Assembly: GCA_963457665.1 (NCBI GenBank) | Contig: OY735203.1 | Span: forward strand, 3,250,001 to 3,314,000 | DNA: 64,000 nucleotides | Reading direction: 5' to 3' | Origin: Thysanoteuthis rhombus | Taxonomy: Eukaryota; Mollusca; Cephalopoda; Oegopsida; Thysanoteuthidae | Shown: positions 9,901 through 21,840 of the stretch, in pieces | Numbering within the stretch: the first letter of the stretch is position 1 | Layout: every line of letters starts with the position of its first letter | Notes under the pieces: generated by a model | Database searches by the model: none | The model's input: only the letters and a program-made list of their open reading frames with translations | What the model was told of the DNA's origin: nothing | Program-made: the position numbers and the translations under genes

Positions 9901-10138
9901 AGAAAGGAAAAAAAGCAGCGGAAGAGAAGCTCAACATTTTGATGTCTGCTGTCTTCTTCTGCCGGAAGTCAATCCTGCAATTCAATAATTCGACTCGATC
10001 TTGGAACACCTTAGCATTTACAGAGATTCTCACTCGGAGAGATTCAGATTCAACAAATAATGAACAGAATCTTAATCATTTCTTCCGTTGATCGCTTTGT
10101 CAAGTGTTTATATCGCCCAAACAACGATAACAAAGAGC

Positions 10139-10196
<58 letters not shown>
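10139..10196. repeat. (TAA)n microsatellite, left
   Basis: About 19 perfect TAA units. Confidence 0.95.
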
Positions 10197-10341
10197 GATA
10201 AATAGATAAATGGTGAAGGTACGAGCCACAGCACTGCTGTGATATGTGAGGGAGTCATGAGAGGAAGGCTGAAGACTTGAGGAGACTGGCTGTCACTCAG
10301 CTTTCAGCGATAACCACCAGGCAACTGGTGTTGAAATGCTG
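10197..10341. other. 145-bp insert between two (TAA)n arrays
   Basis: A non-repetitive, more GC-rich segment lies between two long TAA arrays. It contains CACAGCACTGCTGTG (a 7-bp stem) near 10228-10242 and CACCAGGCAACTGGTG (a 6-bp stem with a GCAA loop) at 10315-10330. It may be a small retroposed unit with a TAA tail, or part of a larger repeat. I do not recognise it. Confidence 0.4.

Positions 10342-10418
<77 letters not shown>
10342..10418. repeat. (TAA)n microsatellite, right
   Basis: About 25 TAA units. Confidence 0.95.
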
Positions 10419-12232
10419 TACTTAATAAGAACCGCCACATGGCCCAAATGTTCTATCAGCATGCCGTTTGGGGATGATCAATTAAAACATTGAAAGAAGG
10501 GATGATGAACGAATAATTTTGCCTTTTGGGGGCAGTAATCACTAAATTTGTCTGAATTTTCTAAAAACAAACAGGTACAATCTAGAGACTGATGTAAATT
10601 GACCTGCCCCCAATTGGGATGGATTTAAACAATACAAAAAAAGGTTCTTGTTGACATAATCAGGGTTTCATGGTGCCTCCTATACACTTGAAACATACAT
10701 AGCCAGCCAGTCAGTAAGTCAGCTGGACCAGCATAAAAACTGAGAGAAACTTGTGTTGTCAGTTTTGGTTGGCAGTTTCGAGAATCGATATACGTTATGA
10801 CGATTGTCAGACGCATTTTAATGGGTCTGTTCTTTCATTCAGTGAATTCCTAACTATAAGGAGGCTGCTCCGTCCTGAATTTCAAATGTTATACATAAAG
10901 ACGATGCAAAAATAACTTCGAACAAATTTGTTGGTAATAAAATCATCGAATTATTTTTTTCAGAACAAATTTTCATTACTTGGTTTTATTGTTTACCTGT
11001 GAGTGAGAGAGCAAAACATATCCCGTGTACACTCTAGACATGCCTGAAGTTGACATTTTGTGAGTTTTCGTGCATAGATAACTCTCAAATGATTAATTTT
11101 CAAAAGTTGAAGTCCAGTTCAAGTTGGAGTCGACCTCAATTTACTCCCGTAACAAGAACACTCCTCACCATCATTGAGGGAGTGAAATCTCCACTCCAGT
11201 CTATATCGTCACAGTAAACCTAACCGATGTATAACATTATTATTTACCTACTATGACCCGAAATCATGACCAAGTAATCGCTAGGAGGCTCTCACATCAA
11301 TTGAACCAAATTGACAAGTCTCATATATTTACGTATTAATCTATAATTTGTACCAAACAAAAGTTGCAGTAATCGTTATCAGTTGGACTTTAAGTAAGAG
11401 TGGGATTCGACCCTGCAACAGCCAGGCTATTTTCAAATTATATTTTTTGATGAAACTTTAAAGTTACTGTTGAAATTTTGGCATCTGTTTACCCCGTATA
11501 TATGCTTTAAGTAATTGCGTGGTTACTTCAAGTCAATATGTAATCAATAAATTCAAAAACAAATTCTGATGTGAAAAAAATTATGCTTTCACGCTGGCTA
11601 TGGCATCAGCCTTCCTAGTCCGGTCTTCACATATCGCAAGCTTCTCTGTCTCGGAAAGTTATTCAAGATTTGCGAACTGTGAAATGGGAAACTGACTATC
11701 GTGGTGCCACTCATTTCACCCTACAACTCTTTTATATATTATATTATAGTTTAGATAACAGCTCTTTATACTTATAACAGCACAATTCTGTCAATGAAAT
11801 TTGCAAATTCTTGACGATATTTTTTCCTGATTTTCGATGCCTAACCTTTAGATGACTAAGTGCCGATACTCATAGAATAAGTTATAGGTTAAATTCTCCC
11901 AAATTCTCTGTTTAAACATCAATTTCCCTCCACTACCAGAAATATTTAGTAATCAATGTAGAAAATGACTAAAACAGAGCAAAGGAATATTAGAGTAGCT
12001 ATAAAGTCAATGGGCATCGATGAGAAAAGGTGCAGACGTTGCCATCGTGTATTTGGTTTTAATAAAGTCGGTGCTGAGATACAACTGTGGTTATTTTCAA
12101 TTTTTCTGCTCCCATGTATATCTAAATACATACGTATATATAACGATGAATATATTTGGTTGTGCACGTCTGTACTTACGCATGAATATATAACTACATA
12201 TCTATATGTACATCGGTACATCTATAAGTACA

Positions 12233-12234
<2 letters not shown>
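10419..12234. other. intergenic, AT-rich
   Basis: No gene is seen in 1.8 kb. A B-box-like sequence lies on the minus strand at about 11408-11420 (GGGTCGAATCCC), possibly a SINE remnant, but no A box is convincing. The plus frame 11965-12321 (118 codons) ends in a microsatellite and its first part is not recognised. Confidence 0.4.
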
Positions 12235-12323
<89 letters not shown>

Positions 12324-12339
12324 ATGTGTGTGTGTGTGT
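12235..12339. repeat. compound (TA)n(GT)n microsatellite
   Basis: TA at 12235-12284 followed by imperfect GT to 12339. Confidence 0.95.
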
Positions 12340-12584
12340 TTGCATATGTAACGTAAGGGTGTGTAGGCGGATATGCTGAAATTTAAAGATTTTTCTCTTT
12401 GGAATCCATTGAAATTGACAGAGACAGACCGAGAGCTGCAGTGATTTTCTTGTTTCGTTTTCACATTTGATTATTACAGCTGAGTAATAGAAATCAAATA
12501 TCATCCAGGGAGCACATCGATCCTGGTTTTAGCGCAGAAGTTGTTACTTCCTTTGAGAGAGTCCAGTGTTGCGTAAAAGATCGT

Positions 12585-12660
12585 CTATTGGGGTTTCGAC
12601 CGCGAGTTTCTGTGATGCGTTATGCGCATGCTCGAGTGCACCTCACTTCCGGATCTTTAA
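12585..12660. promoter_or_regulatory. possible promoter-like element (NRF1-like and ETS-like sites)
   Basis: In an AT-rich neighbourhood this short stretch has several CpGs, a TGCGCATGC core at 12623-12631 (NRF1-like) and CACTTCCGG at 12644-12652 (ETS/GABP-like). Paired NRF1 and ETS sites are typical of CpG-type promoters in animals. No convincing open frame follows on either strand; the 93-codon frame at 12588-12869 is not recognised. This is a hypothesis only. Confidence 0.25.
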
Positions 12661-12869
12661 TTCATTTTATACTTTTATATTTATGCATATATAACAGTAG
12701 ATATTTGCTAAACTCAGCTTATTCTGGCACAGGGCCAAATGCGGAAGATAAAACAAAGATCGTCTTGTATCAATTTTCGAAGCCCGAAGAGTCTGCCCGC
12801 TTGAAAATTTTACGTTGTCCACTTCCTGAGAGCCCAAAAGTGTGTGCATGGGGAGGGGACGTAACATGA

Positions 12870-14489
12870 CGGACAAAATTACCGAAATTTCAGGGATTAC
12901 AGCTTAGGTATTTGAGATTAACATTTTTAATGGGCCCAACAAAAATTTGTCGTATCATGGCTGTGGTGGACATTTCATGAAATGACTGCCATTAAAATCA
13001 TGTGTCTCTGGAAAGAGAAACAACATTACTTATAAACCTGAGCGTTATACTAAAAATACAAAATAAATGTTTGTGCGTACGAATTCAACCCCGATGCTTC
13101 CAAGAATGACCACATATTCAACCCACTATAAATCATGTGACCCCTAAAGGTCATTTAATTTCATTAATAGCGTATTATATGACTCAGTATCGACTGAAAA
13201 TAATATCTATATACTTTACATAAAGTTCTGAAACAGTGCACAGTATGTTGAGCTGATCCGAATGCGTGTTCTCACGAAATTACAACAACAATGCAGCACG
13301 TAAAGGCAACAGGATTTACATATAGCACCTGGACAAGGTGTATACAGCCACATTTGATCATTCGATCTCCAAATGATTGGGGCTGGAAGAAAGGCAAAGA
13401 AAATTTAGTGACTGGATAACAATGGTAGCAGCTGGAATGAGTTCAAAGATGTTTCTATAAAAGATGTATTTGCAGATGTGAACTTTAATTGTATCGGTTC
13501 ATGTCTCCAATTAATGCCTAAGGTGTTTACAATACCCATACGAACAATTATGCTACGGTCACTTTCGGAAATGAAAATGTTAAACTAATATTCAGTGTTT
13601 TTTGAGGGACTGAAAAAGTTGGTTTGAAGTATGATTGAACTATTTTGGCTACTGTGGCAACGTTCTCATCTTTTTTTTTCCACATGACTTTATCAAATAT
13701 GAACTGATGATGACATTAATACTTTCATAGCCAAAGCAAGCCATACGCAACGGTTGGTGAGATATCTCATGATATTTCTTTCGCCTTTAGAATTCTTTGT
13801 AATCGAGATAGAACAATGAATTGTTGTGTGAATGAATTCTTCATCTACGAAATGAAGATCTTTTTTCTTCTCTCAATTATGAAACAATTAAGGACAATTG
13901 GAGGGACCAAATAAAGGCTTGATTGATCAGATTTCATTTCAAATTTTCATGTTTTCAAGGATTGTTGTAGCGGCCATCTTGGAAAATGACAGCCATTACC
14001 ATGATATCAATAATTTTGCTTGCACCCATTGAAAATTTTGAATAAAATCACCGTAAGGATCATCCCTGAGAGTTTGGTCTTTGTGACCAGCATGTAATAC
14101 TACAGTCACGAAGGGAGCAGATTAACGCTATAACAACAGGATTGAAAAAGCAATTGGCTCAAGGCCCAGCACTTCTACAGGTAGGGAAATTCGTAACTAT
14201 CTTAGCAGTTCTATTGTCCCCTTCCATACACAACAGTACATATCAAATGTAGATGAATAATGATATTGGAAAGGCACGCATAGAGATAAGTATATTTTCA
14301 CATCGACCATCATTCATTCAAATTTATTCTGTCTTGTACTATATACTTTACACTGCAGATATTTATTTCTAAATATATATATTTCTCTCTTGTCAATGCA
14401 TTTAATTCTGTGTTGAATATTAATAACATAAACAGAGTATCATTCAGTGAGAATATCAGAACAAAGTTCAGCCAATAACTATATGTCAG
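12870..14489. other. intergenic, nothing recognised
   Basis: AT-rich sequence with no long open frame, no microsatellite array and no motif that I can place. A minus frame at 14310-14585 (91 codons) partly overlaps the LINE remnant that follows. Confidence 0.4.
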
Positions 14490-14945
14490 CTTATAGGCGA
14501 CTTTTAAAACGTCAGCAAAATAAAAGCATTGTGAAACATGTGGAATTAAAACACACAACGACCAAAATCGAAAACGCAGTGTCATGGAAAGTAGACGCTT
14601 GCATCTACCTAGGACAAGGAATCTCCATGTAATCCTAAAAAGAAGAAGAAATCAAGTGAAAAATCACTCTTGAAAGGCAAGCGCTTCGTAGAGCTGGCTC
14701 AACCTTCAAGAACAAAAAAATCCCATTAGTCCTAAAAAGAAGGGTATACAATCGATGCATTTCCCGATAGTCACCTATGGAGCTGAAACATCGAACCCAA
14801 TAAAGACACTGACCATCAAACTGAGAGTCATTCCACGTACACATGAATGAATCATGCTCAACATCGAGAAAACACAGGACGGCTCAATATATTGGGTTAA
14901 AAAAAAGTGGATGTCCAAGACATCAGAGAATTGAGAAACAATTTT
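14490..14945 (+). mobile_element. LINE (RTE-like) fragment, copy 4
   Basis: The plus strand holds the segment just after the RT catalytic block. Readable pieces are KVDACIYLGQ (about 14590-14620, frame 14447-14632), the KEEEIK block followed by RQALRRAGSTFKNKKIPL, and gtcacctatggagctgaaac (14769-14788) for the VTYGAET motif. The family 3' tail is absent, so the copy is broken at both ends. Frames change several times. Confidence 0.75.
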
Positions 14946-15153
14946 CCATAAATTGTCCTGGTGTCTACTAACATTCGTCATGCAAGTCATTTCTAATCCA
15001 ATCAGTGTTATTTCAACGCATAATAATAATTATAACTATTTTATTGTTTAATTTCATGTTCTTGGTGCAAGTAATTCATTTCTTTTCGTATTTTATAATT
15101 TCTGTAAATTTATATTCCGTTATTGAGTACAGCTGTTTTACCACAGCCCTGTT

Positions 15154-15156
<3 letters not shown>

Positions 15157-15215
<59 letters not shown>
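15157..15215. repeat. (TA)n microsatellite
   Basis: About 59 bases of TA. The 200 bases to its left contain a block (aatccaatcagtgttatttc, 14996-15015) also found at 28260-28279. Confidence 0.95.
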
Positions 15216-15219
<4 letters not shown>

Positions 15220-17180
15220 GAATATATATTTGCTTCTGCGTTGATGTATATATGTTCGAAAAAAATGCCCGCAAAATAAGTATTGAATAAAAAAAAAATT
15301 CTATCCTTACCTTCCTCTCCCAAGTCTCTGCAAATTATCCAAAGCTTGATCTCTTTCGTGTTCTCTTGTGTTCCCAATCTATAAGGAATTGCCTGTTGCT
15401 AATCACAATGTAAAGAACTTGCACCTTTCACGGGGAGTGAATTGTGTGTGTTCACCGCTAGGCACAGTTGCCACTTAGTTGGCATTCATATCTAATCTTT
15501 GACAAACGAAAGAGCAGGAAAGTTTTTTGCATGTGTGTTTATCAAAGAAGTAGGGGGTCCGGAGACACCCACTACAGATCTGTGTGGTACGAAGAATTTC
15601 TTTCCTTAATATTTTTTTCACTTGGTAGAGAAAAAATAGCTGAATGAATAGACATTCTTCCAACTCCTCTTTTCACCAAAAAAAAAAAGATTCTTTATTA
15701 TTTTCGGATGACACCCTGATAAAAAAGATTATGCAATAACGTGACATGTTCTTTGACAAAATCTAAAAAGAAATTCTTGTTATATTTAAAATCAGTTATC
15801 GTACCGTCAACGATTTTCTTGTGAATACGTGGTTCTTCTTAAAGAGAACTGGTGGAATTGCTGTCAGAATTCGTTCACTGTCAGCTGTTTGAAATTCCTT
15901 GCCGTTGTAAATCAACATATCACAATTTACATTATATAATAACGAACAAAGATCATTTTTGAATAAAACAGGTTTACTTGGAATTGAAAAAAAACTTTTG
16001 TACGCCAATATGGTGTGAAGCGAATACGCAATTACCATTTATGTATTTAAGCGTTCTCAGACCCAAAACATGATTATGATGGTATGTTACGCTGGGACGT
16101 CAGAAGTTTGGGTGGTGGGAGGTAAAGAAGAGTAAGAAGTTGAAGATATAAGACGATGCACAGTGCTTTTATAAGGGCTCGCCGTAAAATACGCATTCAA
16201 CTAAATTCTCACTCTTGACCTTTTTGGAAGTTTAAAAAAAGCGTAAAGCAAACTTTTAAACGGGCGGGTGTCCGTCTTAGTATGATACAAAAGCTTCGAG
16301 TATATCTTTGACACGATATTTTATCCATATTAATCTATAGCGTATCCATTCGGTCATATTTCCCTTTGCTTTCGATGATCTCACAAGTAGTTTGTACTTA
16401 GCAGTATATTCAATGAAGAAGAAAGATTCACGCTCCAATACAATGGATTTTTCGAGGGATTCTCTATTGTTCCAGGATATTGGAACTGCTGACCAAGAAT
16501 GGAATGTGGCATGGAGTGGATCAAGGAATTGTCTGAAGGGAAAGGTCTTAAGAAACTTCCCGTGCTGATTCTCAGAGCGTTGGCAATACGAATAGAGAAA
16601 TCGTTATGAAACAAAACCATCCACCATCTTTCAAGCCAAGAAGACAGTGTTTTCTGTTGTTAGGTGTTGTAAATCCATTTTCATTACCGGTGATTACCTT
16701 GTTCAAAACTAAATTTTCCATCAAGCAAACAAATAGGAAGACAAGACCTCAATAAATGTTTGTTTCCATGAGTTCATGTAGGATCTATTTCCCTAGCTTT
16801 CAGTTGCTTCCTTAAGTCTCGTAAAATGAATCGCCCTCTACACAAAATGTATTTTTGAACATCACTGTAATATGAACTCTCTCATTATACTATGTAGGAC
16901 GGCTTTAAACGTTTTTGAAAACGTTGAGTTTAAGTGAAGCCAATATGATGTTGGTTTATGTTCGGTGGTGAAATAGACGTACGGGTATATTATTTTTAAT
17001 TTTATTTATTCTGTGGTATTATCTTCTGTAAATAAGAGGTTTCGTTAATTACGATTCTTTGTTTGCAGCATTCAAATTAGCGCTCACCTACTTCGGTTAA
17101 GATAAGTGAAGTACGTATGAAGAGCTTGTTATCCATCTTCAGAAAAGGAGAAAATGTTACTTTAAGCTACTTAAGCCCTG
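15216..17180. other. intergenic; contains repeat E copy 1
   Basis: No gene is recognised over 2 kb. At 16660-16780 there is similarity to 22255-22370. The open minus frames at 15796-16038 and 16381-16620 have no recognisable content. Confidence 0.4.
16660..16780 (+). repeat. dispersed repeat E, copy 1
   Basis: The blocks tttcattaccggtgattacc (16678-16697), caagcaaacaaata and tgtttgttt match, in the same order, a block at 22255-22370. Divergence is high, so this is a tentative pair. Confidence 0.35.

Positions 17181-17232
<52 letters not shown>
17181..17232. repeat. (TA)n microsatellite
   Basis: TA run of about 50 bases with one early interruption. Confidence 0.95.
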
Positions 17233-17235
<3 letters not shown>

Positions 17236-17289
17236 AAGTAATCTGAAGACTCAACATATATCATTGTAATAGGTACGCTCATGCGTATG

Positions 17290-17590
17290 TGTACATCTAT
17301 AATGCGTTATAACATTTGAAACTCCATTTTAAATGACCCCCTGTTATTATACGGTGTATCATTTGGCCTAGGCAGAGTAAGTAGAATAAATAATTGAAGA
17401 AAATGGGGCTGCTACAGAAATCGAACGGCCAACTGATAAGGTAGCTGATTGAACGTTGTGTTGTTCTTTCCAGTGAATTAAGCAGTCGCTGGTAATGCAA
17501 AGACCCAAATAACTGAATTCAACTACGATGAAGCAGCTACCATCCCAGTCGCGGGTTCCATTCTCTGTAGTAGCCCCATTTTCTTTTACT
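17290..17590. repeat. dispersed repeat B, copy 2, with SINE-like right part
   Basis: The left part shares acggtgtatcatttggcct (17351-17369) and the GTAAGTAGAATAAATAATT..GGGGCTGCTACAG blocks with repeat B at 3341 and 50733. To the right lie two B-box-like sequences in opposite orientations: GTTCGATTTC (minus, about 17418-17427) and GGGTTCCATTC (plus, about 17553-17563). Fragments of one or two tRNA-derived SINEs are a reasonable reading, but I could not place a matching A box. Confidence 0.45.
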
Positions 17591-17911
17591 CACACATATT
17601 CATGCGTGTGCATAAAACAGCGTTTCAAATCATCCATCTCTCTTTCTCTCTACCTCTCTCTACCGCTCTCTGTGGAAGGATAGTTCATGTTTTTTTTTGT
17701 AATTCACAAGATCACAAACAAGAAACAGAATTTCTATCTATTGTTGATGATATTAAATCACAGTGCTCAATATTAATCATAGAAAATAGAGCTATTAATT
17801 AGTTGAATAATTAATCACTTTTATAAGGAAAAATCGTTTCTATTTTTCGCTATTATCTTCTGCGAATAAGAGGTTTCAACGACTTTTTTCCCCCAGATAA
17901 CAGTAATTAAT

Positions 17912-17912
<1 letters not shown>
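17591..17912. other. spacer, nothing recognised
   Basis: A CT-rich patch lies near 17638-17672, then AT-rich sequence. Confidence 0.35.
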
Positions 17913-17968
<56 letters not shown>

Positions 17969-17987
17969 TGTGTGTGTGTGTGTGTGT
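17913..17987. repeat. compound (TA)n(GT)n microsatellite
   Basis: TA to 17965, then GT to 17987. Confidence 0.95.
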
Positions 17988-18107
17988 TCTTATAGATGTA
18001 AATAACTATCATATATATTTTTTATGGTAAATGAAATTAACTAATATATATGTGTATGTGTGTGTACGATCTCGAGTGAATTTAGAGTGAATAGATAATT
18101 TGGAAAA

Positions 18108-19110
18108 ACATCATCATAATCATCATCATCCTCATCATCAGTCTTTTAACGTCTGTCGTTGGGCATATACCCAAGGATTCCCGACGTCTCTCTATCGTTA
18201 GCGTGGCAGAGCAGATATTCCAGCTTCGGTTCTGTATTTGATCTTTGGCATCCATGTTATGAGTCTTGATGTCCATCGGTCGTCTGCCATTCTTGCAACA
18301 TGACCAGCCCATTACCATTTGAGTTTTCTAATGTTTTATGTTATATCTCGGACTCCTATTTTCCCAAAATATATTGAGCTATCTTGTGATCTCTCCATGA
18401 GATGTTTAGCTTGATTATCCCATGTGCATGTTGCATACTTCTCAGTTTGCGAGTCCATCTCTTTGTTATGTTCCATGTTTCAGCATCATAGGTGACTATC
18501 GGGAGGAGGCATTGGTTGCATATTCTTCATTTTAGTATTGATGGGATCTTTTTGTTTTTAGGGGTTGAGATTACTCTACCGACGGCTTGCCATCTTAGAG
18601 TGATTCTTTGCTCAATTTCTCCTTCTTTTGAGGATTCAATCGAGATTCATTGTCCAAGGTAGATGTAACGGTCTACTTTCTCTAGTTCTGCATCTTCGAT
18701 TTTGATCGTCGTTCGTTTATTTTCCACCTGTTAGTTGTACATGACATTTGTTTCGCTGAATTCCATGTGAAGGCCAGCTTGTTTGCTTTTTTCGTTCAGT
18801 TCGTCAAGCATTAGTCAGAGTTGTTTTGTAAAAAGTATGATGTCTGCAAATCTGAGGTTACTTGGGTATTCGCCGTCTATTATGATTCCTTCTAAGTTTC
18901 TTAAGAACATCTTGAGGCATGCTGTAAAGAGTTTGGTTGAGCTGGTATCGCCGTGTCTTACCCTTCTTTGGAGATGAAAGGGTTCAGATTTTTTACGTAG
19001 CCTGATAAATGAGCTGCTGTGACTATATACGTAGCAATACTCTGACATATACGGGGTGTATATTTTGTAGTGTGATAGCATCAATAACTTTGGAGATTCC
19101 CGTCTACACA
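18108..19110 (-). mobile_element. LINE (RTE-like) 3' fragment, copy 5 (longest)
   Basis: This minus-strand copy extends furthest into the RT domain. The frame 18815-19147 carries SSFIRLRKKSEPFHLQRRVR, then RHGDTSSTKLFTACLKMFL, and a catalytic block LRFADIILFTK in which one residue of the expected F-A-D-D is missing (a codon-sized loss). The 3' end is at the left with tcatcatcctcatcatcagt (18121-18140). Complements of the GHVARM and GAETW motifs follow at about 18290-18310 and 18470-18495. It is inactive. Confidence 0.88.
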
Positions 19111-19114
19111 TCAA

Positions 19115-19975
19115 TTTTGACTTGTATCTTATAGATTGTCTTTCCACTCAAATATATATATGCATGTGCATGTGTTCTCGTGTGCGTGCATATATGTATG
19201 TGTATAAGGGCGTTCGATAATTATGTACCGTTTAATCAGGTACCTAAAAAATCTATCATTTTCAATTCATAATCAGGCATCAACTGGAATTATCCTCAAT
19301 TTTCCTCCACAATCACCAACGAACGGATCTATAATTCTAGTTAGATGAATGAAAAAGCTTAAAGACGTAGTAGTCGTCATCCTGGATAATTGGAATCGGC
19401 CAACTGGGATCAAATTGCGGCTAAGAATGCTTATATCACTTGTGCTATTAGGAAGACAACGTCCCTGGGTTGTTTTCCTGTGTTCAGTCTCATCGCCAGT
19501 TGCCCTTACAAAGATCAAAATTCTGTTCTACTCAACCCAAATGAATATAACTACAGGGTCTGCAAAATGTCTACTTTATCTATTATCATCATTGAAAAGT
19601 AGGGATCGGGGCGAGTAGGTTAGTCGGTTTTATTGTTCTGGAAATGTTCGATTTCTTCTGTGAAACGCTTTTCAGAAGAAAAATTTACAGTAACAACAAT
19701 GGCAACAAAAAAGAGAAGAAAATATCTTTTTCTTGGAAGAGTCAACTACTTTTTTTGACGGCTGTTGACTGAAGATTCTCACTCGACTAATCGGATCTTG
19801 TAATCTTCAAAAACTCTATTATTATTTCTTATTTCCCCAGAGTTTTTGCATTGTCAGCAAATATTAGCATCATAGATGGAAATGTAACGAAAGAATCGAA
19901 TGTTTTTCCCTTTCAAATTGTGAGTCAGCACTTCTGCAGTTCAGTTGGACAAAAGTTGAGTGAGATGTTATACAC
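19115..19975. other. intergenic, nothing recognised
   Basis: TA/TGTG-rich start (19150-19205), then mixed sequence. Two overlapping plus frames at 19349-19618 and 19390-19602 and a minus frame at 19273-19518 are open but unrecognised. Confidence 0.35.
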
Positions 19976-19979
19976 CGGC

Positions 19980-20230
19980 GGGATATAGGATAAAGAAAGA
20001 GAAAGTCTGCAAAAGGAAAGAAGAAGACAGAGAGAGAGAGGGGGAGAGAGAGAGAGAGAAGGCAAGTTAAAGGAAGAGAGAAGAGGAAGAAAGAAGAAAG
20101 AATGCGTGAAAGAACAGAAAAAGAACAGGGAACAAAAGAAAAGAGAGAGATAGAGAGAGAGAAAGAAAGAAAGAAGGATGAAGAGAAAGAATGAGAGAAA
20201 GAACTGAAGATGAGAGATTAGAAAAAAGAG
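19980..20230. repeat. purine-rich (GA/GAAA) low-complexity tract
   Basis: A plus-strand A/G tract with GAGAGA and GAAAGAAA repeats; the minus frame of 72 codons rich in S/L/F is an artefact. Confidence 0.85.
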
Positions 20231-20955
20231 ATTCTACCGATTCTACCTCAGACACAATTATATAAATAGGGATTATCAAATTCATTGTAGCGTAAGAATT
20301 TTGCGAATAACTATTATTTGATGAAAGAAAGTGGTATTTAAATAAAATAAGTAATATTTGTATTGTTTAATCTCATATTGAAATATTTTTTGAATGTTTT
20401 GAAAGAAGTAATACATTTTCATCAAAGAATACTCCTGTTTGCCAAAGCAAATCTTAACCCAGTTTTTATTTTGTTATCTCGAAGGGCAGGAGAGAAACAA
20501 ATACCTCTGTTGTTTGCTTTAGTCAAATTTCTGCGTTCCACAATTCTCTCTCTCTCTCATGATTGGTCAGTTTCTGTCAAATTGACTAATCACAGCGTAA
20601 CGGGCGGGGCTTAATATGATGAATAATATTAGTGAAGGGAGACAACTTTCAAGTAGTATAATGAACTATAATAATGTGACCCTATTATATATCCTAACAT
20701 TTCTTCTAAAGGATATGGATGCAATACAAATTAACGGATCAATATTATGCTATTATCCTAAATCTGTAATCGTAAGATTGAAGCGTATCTGATTTTGTTT
20801 TGTAAGATACTATCATTAGAGGACTGCAACACTCAACTCGTATTCTGAAGTATTATGTTAACGTCATCCATGGAGTTCTGAGAAAAGGTTTTGCATTAAT
20901 ACCTATTCTACTGAACGCTTCACGCTTCTTGGGTTTCAATTATGACAAACGGGGG
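20231..20955. other. intergenic, nothing further recognised
   Basis: AT-rich except for the short GC-box region listed separately. The plus frame 20363-20614 (83 codons) is not recognised. Confidence 0.35.
20555..20612. promoter_or_regulatory. inverted repeat with CCAAT-type sequence and GC box
   Basis: TGATTGGTCA (20560-20569) and TGACTAATCA (20583-20592) form an inverted repeat with one mismatch. Ten bases further lies GGGCGGGGC (20602-20610), a GC-box-like run rare in this AT-rich DNA. It could be a promoter remnant, or the GC-rich head of a repeat. No coding frame follows closely. Confidence 0.25.
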
Positions 20956-21190
20956 TGGGGGATAAATAAAGAAAGAATTGGGAAAATGTAAAGAGAAAGA
21001 TGAAAAACGAGAGAGACAGTGAAAAAAAGGGATAGGGATACGAGGTTTAAATCGAAACGGAAGAGAGAATGGGGACAGACAAAAAAAAACTGCGATAAGA
21101 AATCAAAGATCAAAAAGAGAAGTACAACGAGGAAACTGAGAGGAAGATAAGTAGAAAGAATAATCAAAGAGATGGGAAAGAATGCTGGGG
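20956..21190. repeat. purine-rich low-complexity tract with poly-G
   Basis: An A/G-biased stretch ending in a G10 run near 21187-21196. Confidence 0.8.
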
Positions 21191-21499
21191 GGGGGGCGTT
21201 ATTATGAACTTAATGCAGTCCTACATTTTCTGGAACACGTATAAATGATGTTTCTCAGATCCAAATTCAACTCAAGGTTCCTTTTATTTTCGAAAAAAAT
21301 CATGTCATAGTCATTACATGCTTAGTGTTGAATAAAATTACAGTCAATTACCAGGTTGATGTCAACGTTCCAAGTGTCAGCTTTTTCATTAATTTTGGGA
21401 AAATCGTAAAAGTGTATTTGAATTATTTTTACTTCACACGGCTTCGACACGCTTCTTATTTTGTTTCAAAATAACAACCTGCTTTTCTTATTTTTTTAT

Positions 21500-21840
21500 T
21501 TTTTTACATTTTCCTCTGCATTAGCCCCCTTTAGCATCATTCCCCTTTTTCCATATTTGTACTCCCTCATGGCCATCCATTTCAAACATTAGTCCATTTT
21601 AGGGGAAATTTTGATACTAGCACCTTCACTTTTTGGAGAAATCAGTCCCCTCTTCTTAAATGCATTATCCCACCTTTTTCGGACATTATCCCTCTTTTGG
21701 GAACATTATCTCCCTTTTTAAAATCATCCTCTTCAAAAAAAAAAAAGCATATATCGTCCGCTTTTGAAATCAGTCCATCTTTCCTACATTAGGCCAATAG
21801 TTTGAACATCAATACCCCTTTTGTCTTATACTGTCAACAG
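21500..21840. repeat. degenerate short tandem repeat, CATTATCCC-CTTTTT type
   Basis: A series of imperfect units of about 22-28 bases built on CATTATCCC.CTTTTT.GGAA, for example gacattatccctcttttggg at 21682-21701, with AATCAGTCC as a second recurring block (21640, 21769). It is pyrimidine-rich and non-coding. It resembles repeat C in composition but the unit is different. Confidence 0.55.
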
